Source of the DNA: JAVBMJ01 sp031551275
GTDB taxonomy: Bacteria > Bacteroidota > Bacteroidia > Bacteroidales > Rikenellaceae
Direction of reading: 5' to 3'
Length of the DNA stretch: 64,000 nt
Assembly: GCA_031551275.1 (NCBI GenBank)
Contig: JAVBNX010000003.1
Span: 21,584-85,583, forward strand
Made by a program: the position numbers and the translations under genes. Positions 26,354 through 35,661 of this stretch are shown here, piece by piece. Each line of letters begins with the position of its first letter. Position 1 is the stretch's first letter. Under the pieces are notes generated by a model, which ran no database searches, was not told the DNA's origin, and saw only the letters and a list, made by a program, of their open reading frames with translations.

Positions 26354-27697
26354 TCAGAAATTATAGGTTGCCGAGACCGACGCAGGACCCGCCTTGAGCA
26401 TGATCGCACGGCCCATTTCACTCTTTTGCTGGCTGTTGATTACCCCCGCCTCGCGGTACAGGGCCTTGGACTTCTTGGCTTTCCCCACGCCGATGCAGAT
26501 CATCGGCACGCCCGCGAGGACCATGGCCCCTCCGATCGCCGTGACGTATTTTCCAGCTTTCTTGTTGTTTTCCGTCATCCGGTCGGCCTTTTCCTGGTCG
26601 ATATCGGCGGAGGTCTGCGTTTTGACTGTCATCAGGATCGCACCCATCCCCGCGGTAAAGGCACCCACCCCGGTCAGGGTGTACCCCCATCCCTTGAGGT
26701 CGGCACCCGATTTGGCCAGTTTGTAGATATCGGGGTGGTTCGACTGCAAAGCCGTGTTGATCCGGTACTTGTTCCGGATCCAGGCCTGGTAGGGCGGAAG
26801 GATGCTGTAATCCTTGTCCACGGCGAAGAGCATGCAGGTAAACATCGTGTCCCTGAGCACATTCTGCCCCGCGTGGGTCGTCTCGACGAACAATTCGCGG
26901 CAGGCGCACTGGGTCATCTCGCCGTTGCTCTCCTTGAGGTAGAACTGGTACATGCGCTTGGAGTTCCTTATCACGTCCTTCTCCTGCATCGACGCGACGG
27001 CCGAGTGGCCCAGGTTCTTGCCCAGTTCCGAAGTGTAACCGGCCGCGCCCGGCACCATGTCCAGCAGCGAGTGCAGCAGGTTGTAACTCGACTGCGAGGG
27101 GACGTGGGTCTTGTCCTCGGTAAAGGCGAAGGTGTACTCGTCGCCCGAACGCTCGGCGTAGGCCACGCGGCTGCCCAGCCCCTGGCTGCCCACCATCGAG
27201 GCCGGGTCGATCGTTACCCGGATCTTGCCCTGTACCTCGGTAAAGTCGAACAGGACGTAGTCGGTGCCCTCGTCGTTGGTGTACAAGCAGGAGGCCCAAC
27301 GACCGATCATGCTCTTTTGCAGCTCCTGGGCCTTTACGGCGTCCTTTTGGACGTACTCCAACTCGTAGATCTTGGTCTTGATCTGGGAGGCGTTGCCCGC
27401 CTGGGGGTCAGCTTCCAGGTAGAGCTTGTAGTAGTAGATCGCCAGCTCGACCGACTCGGCGTCCTTCTCGTTACGGGCGTAGATGTTGCCCAGGATCAGG
27501 TAGGGGTCCGGAGAGGCGGGGCTGATGCGGATCAGCTCCTTGTAGGCGTTGATGGCGTCCTGGGTGCGGCCCATTTCGAGGGCTTTATTGCCTATGGCCA
27601 TATTGCGCATATACTCCTCGCTCTGGGAGGCGTTTTGCGCGGATACGAAAAGGGCTGCGAGCAGCAAGATCGCAAGCAGGGTAGAGGTTTTTGTCAT
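26354..27697 (-). CDS. TPR-containing envelope protein, paralogue 1
   Basis: 447 aa with a signal peptide (ends FVSAQ) and the same layout as its neighbour: TPR helices at about 25-110, a central beta-rich domain, and two Gly-rich hydrophobic segments near the C-terminus (LTGVGAFTAGMGAILMTV and GGAMVLAGVPMICIGVG). The TPR part is almost identical between the two; the middle differs more, so selection may act on the middle. I start it at the ATG at 27697; the frame runs open much further upstream but that is a shadow of the thioesterase gene. It has its own promoter. Confidence 0.75.
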   Translation of the reverse strand: MTKTSTLLAILLLAALFVSAQNASQSEEYMRNMAIGNKALEMGRTQDAINAYKELIRISPASPDPYLILGNIYARNEKDAESVELAIYYYKLYLEADPQAGNASQIKTKIYELEYVQKDAVKAQELQKSMIGRWASCLYTNDEGTDYVLFDFTEVQGKIRVTIDPASMVGSQGLGSRVAYAERSGDEYTFAFTEDKTHVPSQSSYNLLHSLLDMVPGAAGYTSELGKNLGHSAVASMQEKDVIRNSKRMYQFYLKESNGEMTQCACRELFVETTHAGQNVLRDTMFTCMLFAVDKDYSILPPYQAWIRNKYRINTALQSNHPDIYKLAKSGADLKGWGYTLTGVGAFTAGMGAILMTVKTQTSADIDQEKADRMTENNKKAGKYVTAIGGAMVLAGVPMICIGVGKAKKSKALYREAGVINSQQKSEMGRAIMLKAGPASVSATYNF

Positions 27698-27717
27698 AGC
27701 ACAGGGTATTTGTATTC

Positions 27718-27749
27718 CAAAACTAACACAATTTTGGAAAAAATACAAC
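27718..27749 (-). promoter_or_regulatory. Promoter of the TPR-paralogue operon
   Basis: On the minus strand GTTG (27749-27746), a 20 nt gap, then TAGTTTTG (27725-27718), about 20 nt before the ATG at 27697. This matches the promoter spacing seen elsewhere in the window and suggests the five minus-strand genes to 23041 start here. Confidence 0.55.
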
Positions 27750-27789
27750 CTGCGCGTTAAATTTCTTTCCGGCGGGAAAGAGGCTATGG

Positions 27790-28506
27790 TCAAGCGAGTT
27801 CGGTCAAACGGATCCGGCAGAGGGGCGTGCCCTCGCGGCGGATCTCGAAAGCGTCGCCGGGGCCCTGGCAAAGGGCCAGCTCGTCGCCCAGGTGGGCTTC
27901 GTGCATGAAGTTGATATCCAGGCGGGTGCGGCCCCGGTTTTGGTGGCGCTCCTCGGGCATGAGGTCCAGCAGCCATTGGAGGTACTTCATGCTGTTGGCG
28001 TGGCGGTTGAAGTCCACGTCGCTGTATTTGACCCGGTAGGGCGTCTGATCCAGCGGTTCCATGTCGCCCAGTTTTTCGGGGGGGGCGAGCGGCGAGGGGT
28101 CGGCGGAGAGCAACTTGCCGTAGTCGGCGTGGGCGCGCAGGTCGACCGTGCGGCGGGTCTGCATATCGATCATGGCCCACAGGCTGACGGCCGTGGCCAG
28201 GGTTTTTCCCTCGCCGTCCAGCAGGCGGAAATTACGCGTGGTGGTCAGCCTGCCGATGTCGTTGACCCAGGTATCGACCTCGATCGCCTCCCCCTGCCGG
28301 GGAAAGCGGTCGATCTCGATGGCGAAGCGCAGCAACACCCAGGTAATCCCGCTCGACTCGTAATCCAGAACCCCGAAGCCGTTGGCGTCGGCGTCCAGGC
28401 CGGCCGTGCGCAGGGCGTAGTCGGTCATCGAGACCAGCGAGGCCCTCCGCGTGAAGTCGACCTCGTTGGCGTCTACCGAAAACCCGTATCGGCGGACGTT
28501 GTTCAT
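27790..28506 (-). CDS. Acyl-ACP thioesterase
   Basis: 238 aa, double hot-dog fold. It releases free fatty acids from acyl carrier protein. The N-terminal hot dog has the family's DANEVDFTRRASLVSMTDYALRTAG and GITWVLLRF; the conserved GRLTTTRNFRL and SLWAMIDMQTRR follow. The C-terminal hot dog shows YSDVDFNRHANSMKYLQWLLD, with the Asn-His pair used in catalysis. The ATG lies directly after the stop of the CoA-transferase gene, indicating one operon. Confidence 0.9.
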   Translation of the reverse strand: MNNVRRYGFSVDANEVDFTRRASLVSMTDYALRTAGLDADANGFGVLDYESSGITWVLLRFAIEIDRFPRQGEAIEVDTWVNDIGRLTTTRNFRLLDGEGKTLATAVSLWAMIDMQTRRTVDLRAHADYGKLLSADPSPLAPPEKLGDMEPLDQTPYRVKYSDVDFNRHANSMKYLQWLLDLMPEERHQNRGRTRLDINFMHEAHLGDELALCQGPGDAFEIRREGTPLCRIRLTELA

Positions 28507-29802
28507 TTACAGTTTGATGTATTTGTAGTGCTCGCCGTAGCGCTCGAAGGCGGCCTTTTCCAGCGCTTCGCGGTGGTCGGGGTGGGCGATGCTCGTGATC
28601 AGGCGGGCGCGCTCCTGGAAGCTTTTGCCGTAGAGGTTCACGGCGCCGAACTCGGTGACGAACCAGTGCACGTGGGCGCGGGTGGTCACAACGCCCGCTC
28701 CGGCGGTCAGCACGGGGGCGATCTTGCTCAGGCCCTTGTTGGTGACCGAAGGCATGGCCAGGATGGCCTTGCCGCCCTTGGAGCGGGAGGCGCCGTAGAT
28801 GAAGTCGACCTGTCCGCCCACGCCCGAGTAGAAGGTCGTGCCCAGCGAGTCGGCACAGATCTGGCCGGTCAGGTCGACCTGCAGGGCCGAGTTGATCGCC
28901 GTTACCTTCTCGTTCTGCGCGATGATGAAGGGGTCGTTGGTGTAGCCCACGTCCATCATGGCCACGCCGGGATTGTTGTCGATAAAGTCGTAGACCTTTT
29001 GCGAGCCCATCAAGAACGTCGAGACCATTTTGCCCCTGTCGATGGCTTTGTTGCGGCCGTTGATCACGCCTTTCTCGACCAACGGGAGCACCCCGTCGGC
29101 GAACATTTCGGTGTGGATGCCCAGGTCCTTGTGGTTGCCCAGTTGCGAGAGCACGGCGTTGGGGATCGCCCCGATGCCCATTTGAAGGCAAGCGCCGTCC
29201 TCGATCAGGGCCGCGCAGTTCTTGCCGATGGCGCACTCAATTTCGGTCGGGACGGTAAAGTGGGCCTCCTCCAGGGGCTGGTCGTCCTCGACGAAGAGGT
29301 CGATCTGCGAGGTGTGGATGAAAGCGTCGCCGAAAGCGCGGGGGACGAAACGGTTGACCACGGCGATTACCGTCTGGGCGCACTCGACCGCCGCCAGGGT
29401 GGCGTCGACGGAGGTTCCCAGCGAGACGTAACCGTGCTTGTCGGGGCTGGAGACCTGGATCATGGCCACATTGCAGGGCAGCGTGCCCGAACGGTAGAGT
29501 TTTTGGGTCTCGCTCAAAAAGACGGGGATGTAGTCGGCGTAACCGGCCTGGGTGGTCTTGCGCACGTTGCCGCCCACGAAAAAGGAATCCAATTGGAAGA
29601 CGCCTGCGTACTTCGCCTCCGAGTAGGGCGCGGGGCCCTCGGTGTGGAGGTGGTGGACTTTAACATTAGTCAGTTCCCCCAGATCGCCGCGCTCGCACAT
29701 CGCCTTGATCAGGCATTGGGGCGCGCTGGCCACGCTGCTGAAATGAACATGATCCCCTGACTTGATTGCTTTTACCGCCTCGGCGGCCGACACGAATTTC
29801 AT
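28507..29802 (-). CDS. Acetyl-CoA hydrolase/transferase family CoA-transferase
   Basis: 431 aa. The family moves CoA between acyl donors and acetate (4-hydroxybutyrate, butyryl or succinyl substrates). The likely catalytic Glu is Glu232 in GIHTEMFADG. The C-terminal half has FYSGVGGQVDFIYGASRSKGGKAI, a substrate-loop pattern shared with butyryl-CoA and 4-hydroxybutyrate CoA-transferases. That makes a fermentative acid-producing role likely but the substrate is not certain. Start ATG is at 29802; the thioesterase follows without a gap. korA diverges from it across 200 bp. Confidence 0.9.
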   Translation of the reverse strand: MKFVSAAEAVKAIKSGDHVHFSSVASAPQCLIKAMCERGDLGELTNVKVHHLHTEGPAPYSEAKYAGVFQLDSFFVGGNVRKTTQAGYADYIPVFLSETQKLYRSGTLPCNVAMIQVSSPDKHGYVSLGTSVDATLAAVECAQTVIAVVNRFVPRAFGDAFIHTSQIDLFVEDDQPLEEAHFTVPTEIECAIGKNCAALIEDGACLQMGIGAIPNAVLSQLGNHKDLGIHTEMFADGVLPLVEKGVINGRNKAIDRGKMVSTFLMGSQKVYDFIDNNPGVAMMDVGYTNDPFIIAQNEKVTAINSALQVDLTGQICADSLGTTFYSGVGGQVDFIYGASRSKGGKAILAMPSVTNKGLSKIAPVLTAGAGVVTTRAHVHWFVTEFGAVNLYGKSFQERARLITSIAHPDHREALEKAAFERYGEHYKYIKL

Positions 29803-30004
29803 ATTTTTAAGTTTTTTGATTAATTCCGGATGGACGGCGCAAAGATAAGCAATATTTTGTGAAAAAGTTAACAGTGTGCGCTCTTATTTCATAGGGACCC
29901 CGTGGGGGTTTATTCGGGAGCGGTGGGCGGGAAATGCGCATTTAGCTGTCTAAAAATTATGTGCTTTGTTAAAAAATTGCTATATTTGCGGAAATTTTCT
30001 TGAA

Positions 30005-31846
30005 ATGGATGCACTGACGATTGACAATGTGGCGATCAGGTTCTCGGGCGACTCGGGCGACGGGATGCAGCTCGCGGGGACCCTCTTCTCGGAGACGGCG
30101 GCCCTGGCGGGGAACAGCATATCGACCTTCCCGGACTACCCCTCCGAAATACGCGCACCCCAGGGTACGGTGGCCGGGGTGTCCGGCTTCCAGGTACACG
30201 CCGGAAGCGCGGTAAAGACCCCGGGCGACTATTGCGACGTGTTGGTGGCGATGAACCCCGCGGCGCTGAAAGCCAACGCCTGCTGGCTGAAGCCCTCCGC
30301 CACGATCATCATAGACCGCGACCAGATGGGCGCGAAAGACCTGGAGAAAGCGGGATATAAAACCGACGACCCCTTTACCGAACTCTGCCTGACGGGCCAC
30401 ACCGTCGTCACGCCCCCGATGACCACCCTGACCAAAGAGGCGCTCGCGGGGCTGGAGCTCGACGCGAAAAGCGTGGCCAAGTGCAAGAACATGTTCGCGC
30501 TGGGGCTGTGCTTCTACCTATACAATAAAGAACTGGACCACGCCGAGGCTTACTTCAAGCGGAAATTCGGCAAGAAATCGCCCCTGCTCGTTGAGGCTAA
30601 CACGCTGGTGCTCAAGGCGGGCTACAACTACGGGGCCAACACGCACGCCTTCGCCAACCGTTACGACGTGCCCAAGGCCGCGCTGCCCCCGGGGACTTAC
30701 CGCAACATCAACGGCAACCAGGCCACGGCGTGGGGCTTTATCGCCGCCTCCGAAAAGAGCGGCAGGCCTTTGTTCTGCGGCTCCTACCCCATCACCCCGG
30801 CGACGGTCATCCTTGAAGAGTTGGCCGCGCGCAGGGACCTGGGCGTGAAGACGGTGCAGGCCGAGGACGAGATTGCGGGGATCTGTACCGCCATCGGGGC
30901 CTCGTTCGCGGGCAGCATGGCCGTCACGACCACCTCCGGACCGGGCCTTTCGCTCAAATCCGAGGCGATCGGTTTGGCCGTGATGACCGAGTTGCCGCTG
31001 GTCATCGTGGACGTGCAAAGGGGCGGGCCCTCGACGGGACTTCCCACCAAGACCGAGCAGAGCGACCTGGGACAGGCGCTGTGGGGCCGCAACGGGGAGT
31101 GCCCCGTGGTGGTGGTCGCCGCGTCGACCCCCGCCGGGTGTTTCGATACGGCCTACACCTGCTCGAAAATCGCGCTGGAGCACATGACCCCCGTGCTGAT
31201 GCTTACCGACGGCTTTATCGCCAACGGAAGCCAGCCGTGGAGGATCCCCCAAATGGCCGATATGGCCCCCATCAATCCGCCCGTTCTGAAGAGCGCGCCC
31301 GAGGGGGGCTACAAACCCTACGCGCGGGACGCCGGGAGGCTGGCGCGCAGTTGGGCCATTCCCGGGACCCCCGGACTGGAACACCGCGTGGGCGGATTGG
31401 AGAAAGATTTCCTGACCGGGGCGGTCTCCCACAACCCCGTCAACCACCAGAAGATGGTCGAGGTCCGTGCCGCCAAGGTGGCACGCGTGCAGGAGTTCAT
31501 TCCCGCACAGGAGCTCGAGGGGGAGAAAGAGTGCGACCTGCTGGTCGTGGGCTGGGGAGGCACATACGGCCATTTGACCACGGCGGTCAGCGAAATGAGG
31601 GCGCAGGGCAAGAAGGTGTCGCTTTGCCACATCGAGTACATCAACCCCCTGCCCAAAGGGCTGGACGAAATCTTCGCCGGGGCGAAAAAGATTGTGGTCT
31701 GCGAGCTCAACCTCGGGCAGATGGCGGGTTACCTGCGGATGAATTTCCAGAAATACGACTTCCGGCAGTACAACAAGGTGCAGGGCCTGCCCTTTACCGT
31801 GGCCGAACTCCAGCAGGCATTCCAAAACATCCTCAACACGAAGTAA
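30005..31846 (+). CDS. korA: 2-oxoacid:acceptor oxidoreductase subunit alpha (gamma-alpha fusion)
   Basis: 613 aa. With korB it forms a thiamine-diphosphate enzyme that oxidises a 2-oxoacid (2-oxoglutarate most likely) to acyl-CoA and reduces ferredoxin. The N-terminal gamma domain (about 1-190) begins RFSGDSGDGMQLAGTLF; the alpha domain starts near GNQATAWGFIAASEKSGRPLFCGSYPITPA and includes TTSGPGLSLKSEAIGLAVMTELPLVIVDVQRGGPSTGLPTK in pieces. I chose ATG 30005; 13 upstream codons are open but include promoter. A TATATTTG box ends 16 nt before it. korB begins 1 bp after the stop. Confidence 0.92.
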   Translation: MDALTIDNVAIRFSGDSGDGMQLAGTLFSETAALAGNSISTFPDYPSEIRAPQGTVAGVSGFQVHAGSAVKTPGDYCDVLVAMNPAALKANACWLKPSATIIIDRDQMGAKDLEKAGYKTDDPFTELCLTGHTVVTPPMTTLTKEALAGLELDAKSVAKCKNMFALGLCFYLYNKELDHAEAYFKRKFGKKSPLLVEANTLVLKAGYNYGANTHAFANRYDVPKAALPPGTYRNINGNQATAWGFIAASEKSGRPLFCGSYPITPATVILEELAARRDLGVKTVQAEDEIAGICTAIGASFAGSMAVTTTSGPGLSLKSEAIGLAVMTELPLVIVDVQRGGPSTGLPTKTEQSDLGQALWGRNGECPVVVVAASTPAGCFDTAYTCSKIALEHMTPVLMLTDGFIANGSQPWRIPQMADMAPINPPVLKSAPEGGYKPYARDAGRLARSWAIPGTPGLEHRVGGLEKDFLTGAVSHNPVNHQKMVEVRAAKVARVQEFIPAQELEGEKECDLLVVGWGGTYGHLTTAVSEMRAQGKKVSLCHIEYINPLPKGLDEIFAGAKKIVVCELNLGQMAGYLRMNFQKYDFRQYNKVQGLPFTVAELQQAFQNILNTK

Positions 31847-31847
31847 G

Positions 31848-32879
31848 ATGGAAGAGATCAAAAAATACCAACCCCAGGATTTCCGCAGCGACCAGGAGGT
31901 CAAATGGTGCCCCGGCTGCGGCGACCACGCCATACTGGCCTCTGTGGCCAAAGCCCTGCCCGAAGTGGCCGAGGCGCAGGGGATCACGCACGAAAACTTC
32001 GCCGTCGTGTCGGGCATCGGGTGCTCGTCGAGGTTCCCGTACTACGTCAACACCTACGGTTTCCACAGCATCCACGGCCGCGCCGCGGCCATATCGACCG
32101 GCGTGAAGGCCGCCAACCCCAAGCTCTCCGTGTGGATGGCCACGGGGGACGGCGACGCGCTGGCCATCGGCGGCAACCACTTCATCCATGCCGTGCGCCG
32201 CAACATCGATTTGAATATCGTATTGTTCAACAACGAGATATACGGCCTGACCAAAGGACAGTACTCCCCTACCTCGGCCTACGGCAAGGTGACCAAGACC
32301 TCGCCTTTCGGGACGATCGAGAATCCCTTCAACCCCGGCGAACTGGTGCTGGGCGCGCGCGGGACCTTCTTCGCCCGCTCGGTCGACGCCGAAGTGGGCC
32401 TGACCACCGAGTGCCTCGTGGCCGCGGGCAACCACAAAGGGACTGCCGTGACCGAGGTGTTGCAGAATTGCGTGATCTTCAACAACAAAGTCTTCGCGCC
32501 CTTCGCCGCGGACAAGCAGACCCGGGCCGAGCATACCATCGTGCTCAGGCACGGCGAGAAGATGATCTTCGGGGCCAACAAAGACAAAGGGTTGGTCCAG
32601 ATCGGCCTGGAACTCCGCGTGGTTACCATCGGCGAGGGCGGCGTGACCGGGGAGGACATCCTGGTCCACGACGCGAAGGAGCAGAACCCCGCCATCCATT
32701 TGATGCTGGCCGGGATGAAATACCCCGAGTTCCCCGTCGCCCTGGGCGTGATCCGCGCCGTAGAGGACCAGACTTACGACCAGGCCCTCGAAGAGCAGAT
32801 CGCCTGTGTCCGGGCCAATGCGTCGATCAAAAACATGGACGACCTGCTGCGCAGCGGGGACACCTGGGAGGTAAAATAG
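31848..32879 (+). CDS. korB: 2-oxoacid:ferredoxin oxidoreductase subunit beta
   Basis: 343 aa, the thiamine-diphosphate-binding subunit paired with korA. CPGCGDHAIL near the N-terminus and a GDGDALAIGGNHFIHAVRRN block (the TPP/Mg motif) are clear, followed by NNEIYGLTKGQYSPTS. There is no fused ferredoxin domain and no delta subunit gene nearby. The gene converges on an unrelated membrane protein gene 15 bp further on. Confidence 0.94.
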   Translation: MEEIKKYQPQDFRSDQEVKWCPGCGDHAILASVAKALPEVAEAQGITHENFAVVSGIGCSSRFPYYVNTYGFHSIHGRAAAISTGVKAANPKLSVWMATGDGDALAIGGNHFIHAVRRNIDLNIVLFNNEIYGLTKGQYSPTSAYGKVTKTSPFGTIENPFNPGELVLGARGTFFARSVDAEVGLTTECLVAAGNHKGTAVTEVLQNCVIFNNKVFAPFAADKQTRAEHTIVLRHGEKMIFGANKDKGLVQIGLELRVVTIGEGGVTGEDILVHDAKEQNPAIHLMLAGMKYPEFPVALGVIRAVEDQTYDQALEEQIACVRANASIKNMDDLLRSGDTWEVK

Positions 32880-32894
32880 GAGTCCCGGGAAACC

Positions 32895-34367
32895 CTACTC
32901 GACGTAGGAGTCCCGGATGCCGGTCAGCGTTTCAAACACCTCGCCGATCGAGTCTTCGTTGTAGCGGCGGCCCCAGAACGAGTAGGCCCATACGGCGAAT
33001 TCGATATCCAGGTCGCCGTCCCCGTCGCGCATTTTGCGCAGGGTCGATTTAGTTGTCCAGGGCTTGATCTGCGCGTAGTATTCGCTGTAATCCTGCCCCT
33101 CATGCCCCATGATGCGGGCGATCTCGAAGAAACCGTCCGTGCCCTCCAGGTCGCGGTAGGCGGCGATAAGCGCCTCGACGATGCGCTCGTAGCCCCGCTC
33201 GCGGTAGGTGGAATAGGGGATGAACTGGTTGACCAGGGGGGCGTAGTTGCGGTATATGGCGTTGAGGGTGTAGTGCGAGATCTTCTTGTGGAGGTACTTT
33301 ATGATCTTGGTGTAGGCCACGCTGCCGGGACCCTCGGGGCGTAAATCCTGGCTGTAATAGGACATGTAGGCGAGCATCTCGAAGCGGGGGTAGGGGGAGT
33401 TGTTGGGGAAACCGCTCATCTCGACCTCGCGGGCGACGTAGGAGAGGGCGGCCGAGACACTGTCGATATCGTCGTCGGAATCGTGCCACAAAAAGTCCAG
33501 GCTGCGGGGTTGGGCAAGGCCTTCGGGCTCTTCTTCCTCTTCGCTCTCGTCGTCCCCGACGTAGTCGCCTTCGTCCCAGTCGGGCTCGGAGTAGCACTCG
33601 GCTTCGTAGAGCATGCGGTCGATATCGGCGCCCCGGTAGCCGTAGTAGCTCTCGCTATCCATAGCCAGGTAGACGAAGTTGGCCAGTAGGAGCATCCCCG
33701 CGAAGACACCCGCAAGGGTCAGCGCAACAGCTTTGGAACGGCTCCACATACGGCGGGCGAGGGTGGCGCACAGGGCGGTGCCGACCGCCATGAACCAGAA
33801 AACCACCAGGAAGAAGAGGGTGTGGAACTGGATGCGGTCGCTCAGGCCGTGCCGTACGGTAACCAGTCCGATCAAGGCGTAGACCGATGCGAGCAGCAGG
33901 GTCCAGACCGTAAAATTCGAGGGGAAAGACCACTCCGCGTCGCCCTCGGCGGGCGCCTTGAGCTTCAGGGCGGCATCCTTGGCCGCGACCAGGCAGAACC
34001 ATGCAGCAATTACCCCCACGGCGGCCAAACGCAGAGCGCCGGGCAGCATAAAGAGATACCGTATCTCCCCGTGTGCCGCCGTGAAGAGGAACACCAGAGC
34101 GAACCCGGCGATGCAGGCCAGCACCAGCAGGTCGACCCCCACCGAGAGGCCGTCCAACGCGAAAACTTTGCTGCGCGAGAACCACTTGGCCAGGTAGAGC
34201 GACACCAGGGCGCAAAGCCCCGGCAGGGCGTAGACCAGCGCCACGGGCAACACGTCGCCGCCGATATGCTCGAGGTAATACCCGGGCGTAAGGGCGACAA
34301 AAACAGCCCCACAGGCCAGCAGGACGGTAAAAAAGATAAAAAACAGGAGGGGAAAACGCTTTTTCAT
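32895..34367 (-). CDS. Hypothetical polytopic membrane protein with acidic linker
   Basis: 490 aa. About seven transmembrane helices fill residues 5-260 (for example LPLFFIFFTVLLACGAVF-like start and VALTLAGVFAGMLLLANFVYLA). Then comes a very acidic linker (DESEEEEEPEG near 295) and a soluble C-terminal half rich in Tyr and Arg. I find no known domain. It is convergent with korB and divergent from the sensor kinase; a TATTTTTG box lies upstream on the minus strand (34394-34401). Function unknown. Confidence 0.7.
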   Translation of the reverse strand: MKKRFPLLFFIFFTVLLACGAVFVALTPGYYLEHIGGDVLPVALVYALPGLCALVSLYLAKWFSRSKVFALDGLSVGVDLLVLACIAGFALVFLFTAAHGEIRYLFMLPGALRLAAVGVIAAWFCLVAAKDAALKLKAPAEGDAEWSFPSNFTVWTLLLASVYALIGLVTVRHGLSDRIQFHTLFFLVVFWFMAVGTALCATLARRMWSRSKAVALTLAGVFAGMLLLANFVYLAMDSESYYGYRGADIDRMLYEAECYSEPDWDEGDYVGDDESEEEEEPEGLAQPRSLDFLWHDSDDDIDSVSAALSYVAREVEMSGFPNNSPYPRFEMLAYMSYYSQDLRPEGPGSVAYTKIIKYLHKKISHYTLNAIYRNYAPLVNQFIPYSTYRERGYERIVEALIAAYRDLEGTDGFFEIARIMGHEGQDYSEYYAQIKPWTTKSTLRKMRDGDGDLDIEFAVWAYSFWGRRYNEDSIGEVFETLTGIRDSYVE

Positions 34368-34486
34368 GGCGCGGCGGGATAGGTTAGCGGAGACAAAAAT
34401 AGTAACTTATCGCACAATTCGCAGAAAGTCATCCGAAATAATCTGCGGGAAACGGCGTTTTGCTATAATTATCGTACTTTTGTTTC

Positions 34487-35629
34487 ATGCGACTTTCGAG
34501 GATATTCTCCACGTTCCGCAACCGGATCGTCATCATCGTTCTGGGGGTGGTGATCGGGTTGGGGTCGTTGTGGTTCACGGGCCGGATGACCAAGCAGTTG
34601 AGGGACAAGGAGCGGGGCGAGGTCCAGGTCTGGTGTTACGCGATGGGGCACACGCTGGATTGGGGGAACAACGACCCGTTGATCCAGCAGATCATCAACA
34701 ACCGGAACAACATCCCGTTCGTCATCCTGGACGACAAGCTGCGGGTCAAGAACGCCCACCTGATCCAGGACAGGATCCTCTCGCACCCCGACCACCTGCG
34801 CAAGAAGATCGAGAAGATGAGCAACATGACCATCCCGACCATGGACGGGAGCACGTTGTACCTGTTCTACGGGGAGTCGCGCCTGCTGCGCACCCTGCAA
34901 TATTTTCCCCTGGTCCAGTTGACCATCTTCTTTGTCTTTCTGGCCTTCGCCTACATTACCTTCCGCTCGACCAAGGACGACGAGCAGAACCGGGTCTGGA
35001 TCGGACTGGCCAAGGAGACGGCCCACCAGTTGGGCACGCCGACCTCCTCGCTGATGGGGTGGCTGGAGTACCTGCGCGGCCAGGGGGTCGACCCGATGGC
35101 GGTCGAGGAGATGGGCAGGGATTTGACGCGGTTGTCCAAGGTGGTGGACAGGTTCTCGAAGATCGGCTCCCAGACGGAACTTAAAGCGGTCAACATAAAC
35201 GAGTTGGTCGGTAGTTGCGTCCTGTATTTCCGCACCCGGATCCCCAAGAACGTGCAGTTGCACTACAACGGGCTGGCGATCGCCCCGGTCGAGGTAATGG
35301 CCAACGAGGCGCTGTTCGAGTGGGTAATCGAGAACCTTTTGAAGAACTCACTCGACGCCCTGCAGGGGCACGGGCTGATCAACGTGAAGATCTCGCAGAA
35401 CGACCAGGCGGTCAATATCGACGTGTCGGACACCGGCAAGGGGATCCCCCGGTCGAACTTCAAGCGCATCTTCGAACCGGGATTCTCGACCAAGACGCGG
35501 GGCTGGGGGTTGGGGCTGTCGCTCTCCCGCCGCATCGTCGAGGAGTACCACCACGGCAAGATCGGGGTGCTGGAGTCGGAGCCGGGGCGCGGGACCACCT
35601 TCCGGATCACGCTCAAACAACCGAAATAG
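34487..35629 (+). CDS. Membrane sensor histidine kinase
   Basis: 380 aa. Two membrane helices (about 12-32 and 143-159) flank a small periplasmic sensor of roughly 110 residues. The HisKA-like box is GLAKETAHQLGTPTSSLMGW with phosphoacceptor His180; the ATPase has N box ENLLKNSLDAL, G1 DTGKGIP, F box FKRIFEPGFSTK and G2 GWGLGLSLSRRIVEEYH. Input is unknown and no response regulator is adjacent. A TACTTTTG box ends 4 nt before the ATG, suggesting a leaderless transcript. Confidence 0.92.
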   Translation: MRLSRIFSTFRNRIVIIVLGVVIGLGSLWFTGRMTKQLRDKERGEVQVWCYAMGHTLDWGNNDPLIQQIINNRNNIPFVILDDKLRVKNAHLIQDRILSHPDHLRKKIEKMSNMTIPTMDGSTLYLFYGESRLLRTLQYFPLVQLTIFFVFLAFAYITFRSTKDDEQNRVWIGLAKETAHQLGTPTSSLMGWLEYLRGQGVDPMAVEEMGRDLTRLSKVVDRFSKIGSQTELKAVNINELVGSCVLYFRTRIPKNVQLHYNGLAIAPVEVMANEALFEWVIENLLKNSLDALQGHGLINVKISQNDQAVNIDVSDTGKGIPRSNFKRIFEPGFSTKTRGWGLGLSLSRRIVEEYHHGKIGVLESEPGRGTTFRITLKQPK

Positions 35630-35661
35630 GATTTTTAAGCGGTTTTTTATACCTTTACGAT

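Noticed and set aside
26354..28180. Long open frame extending the TPR paralogue upstream to 28180
   Set aside because: The added part lies antisense-in-frame over the acyl-ACP thioesterase, has no start context and is Arg/Pro-rich as expected of a shadow frame. The signal peptide begins at 27697.
29965..29988. Full promoter upstream of korA with TTTG at 29965
   Set aside because: The TATATTTG box is good but this TTTG is only 12 nt away instead of 19-21, so I kept only the -7 box as evidence in the korA entry.
32880..32930. Terminator between korB and the convergent membrane protein gene
   Set aside because: Only a short direct repeat (AGGAGTCCCGG) is found; there is no stem with a T-run.
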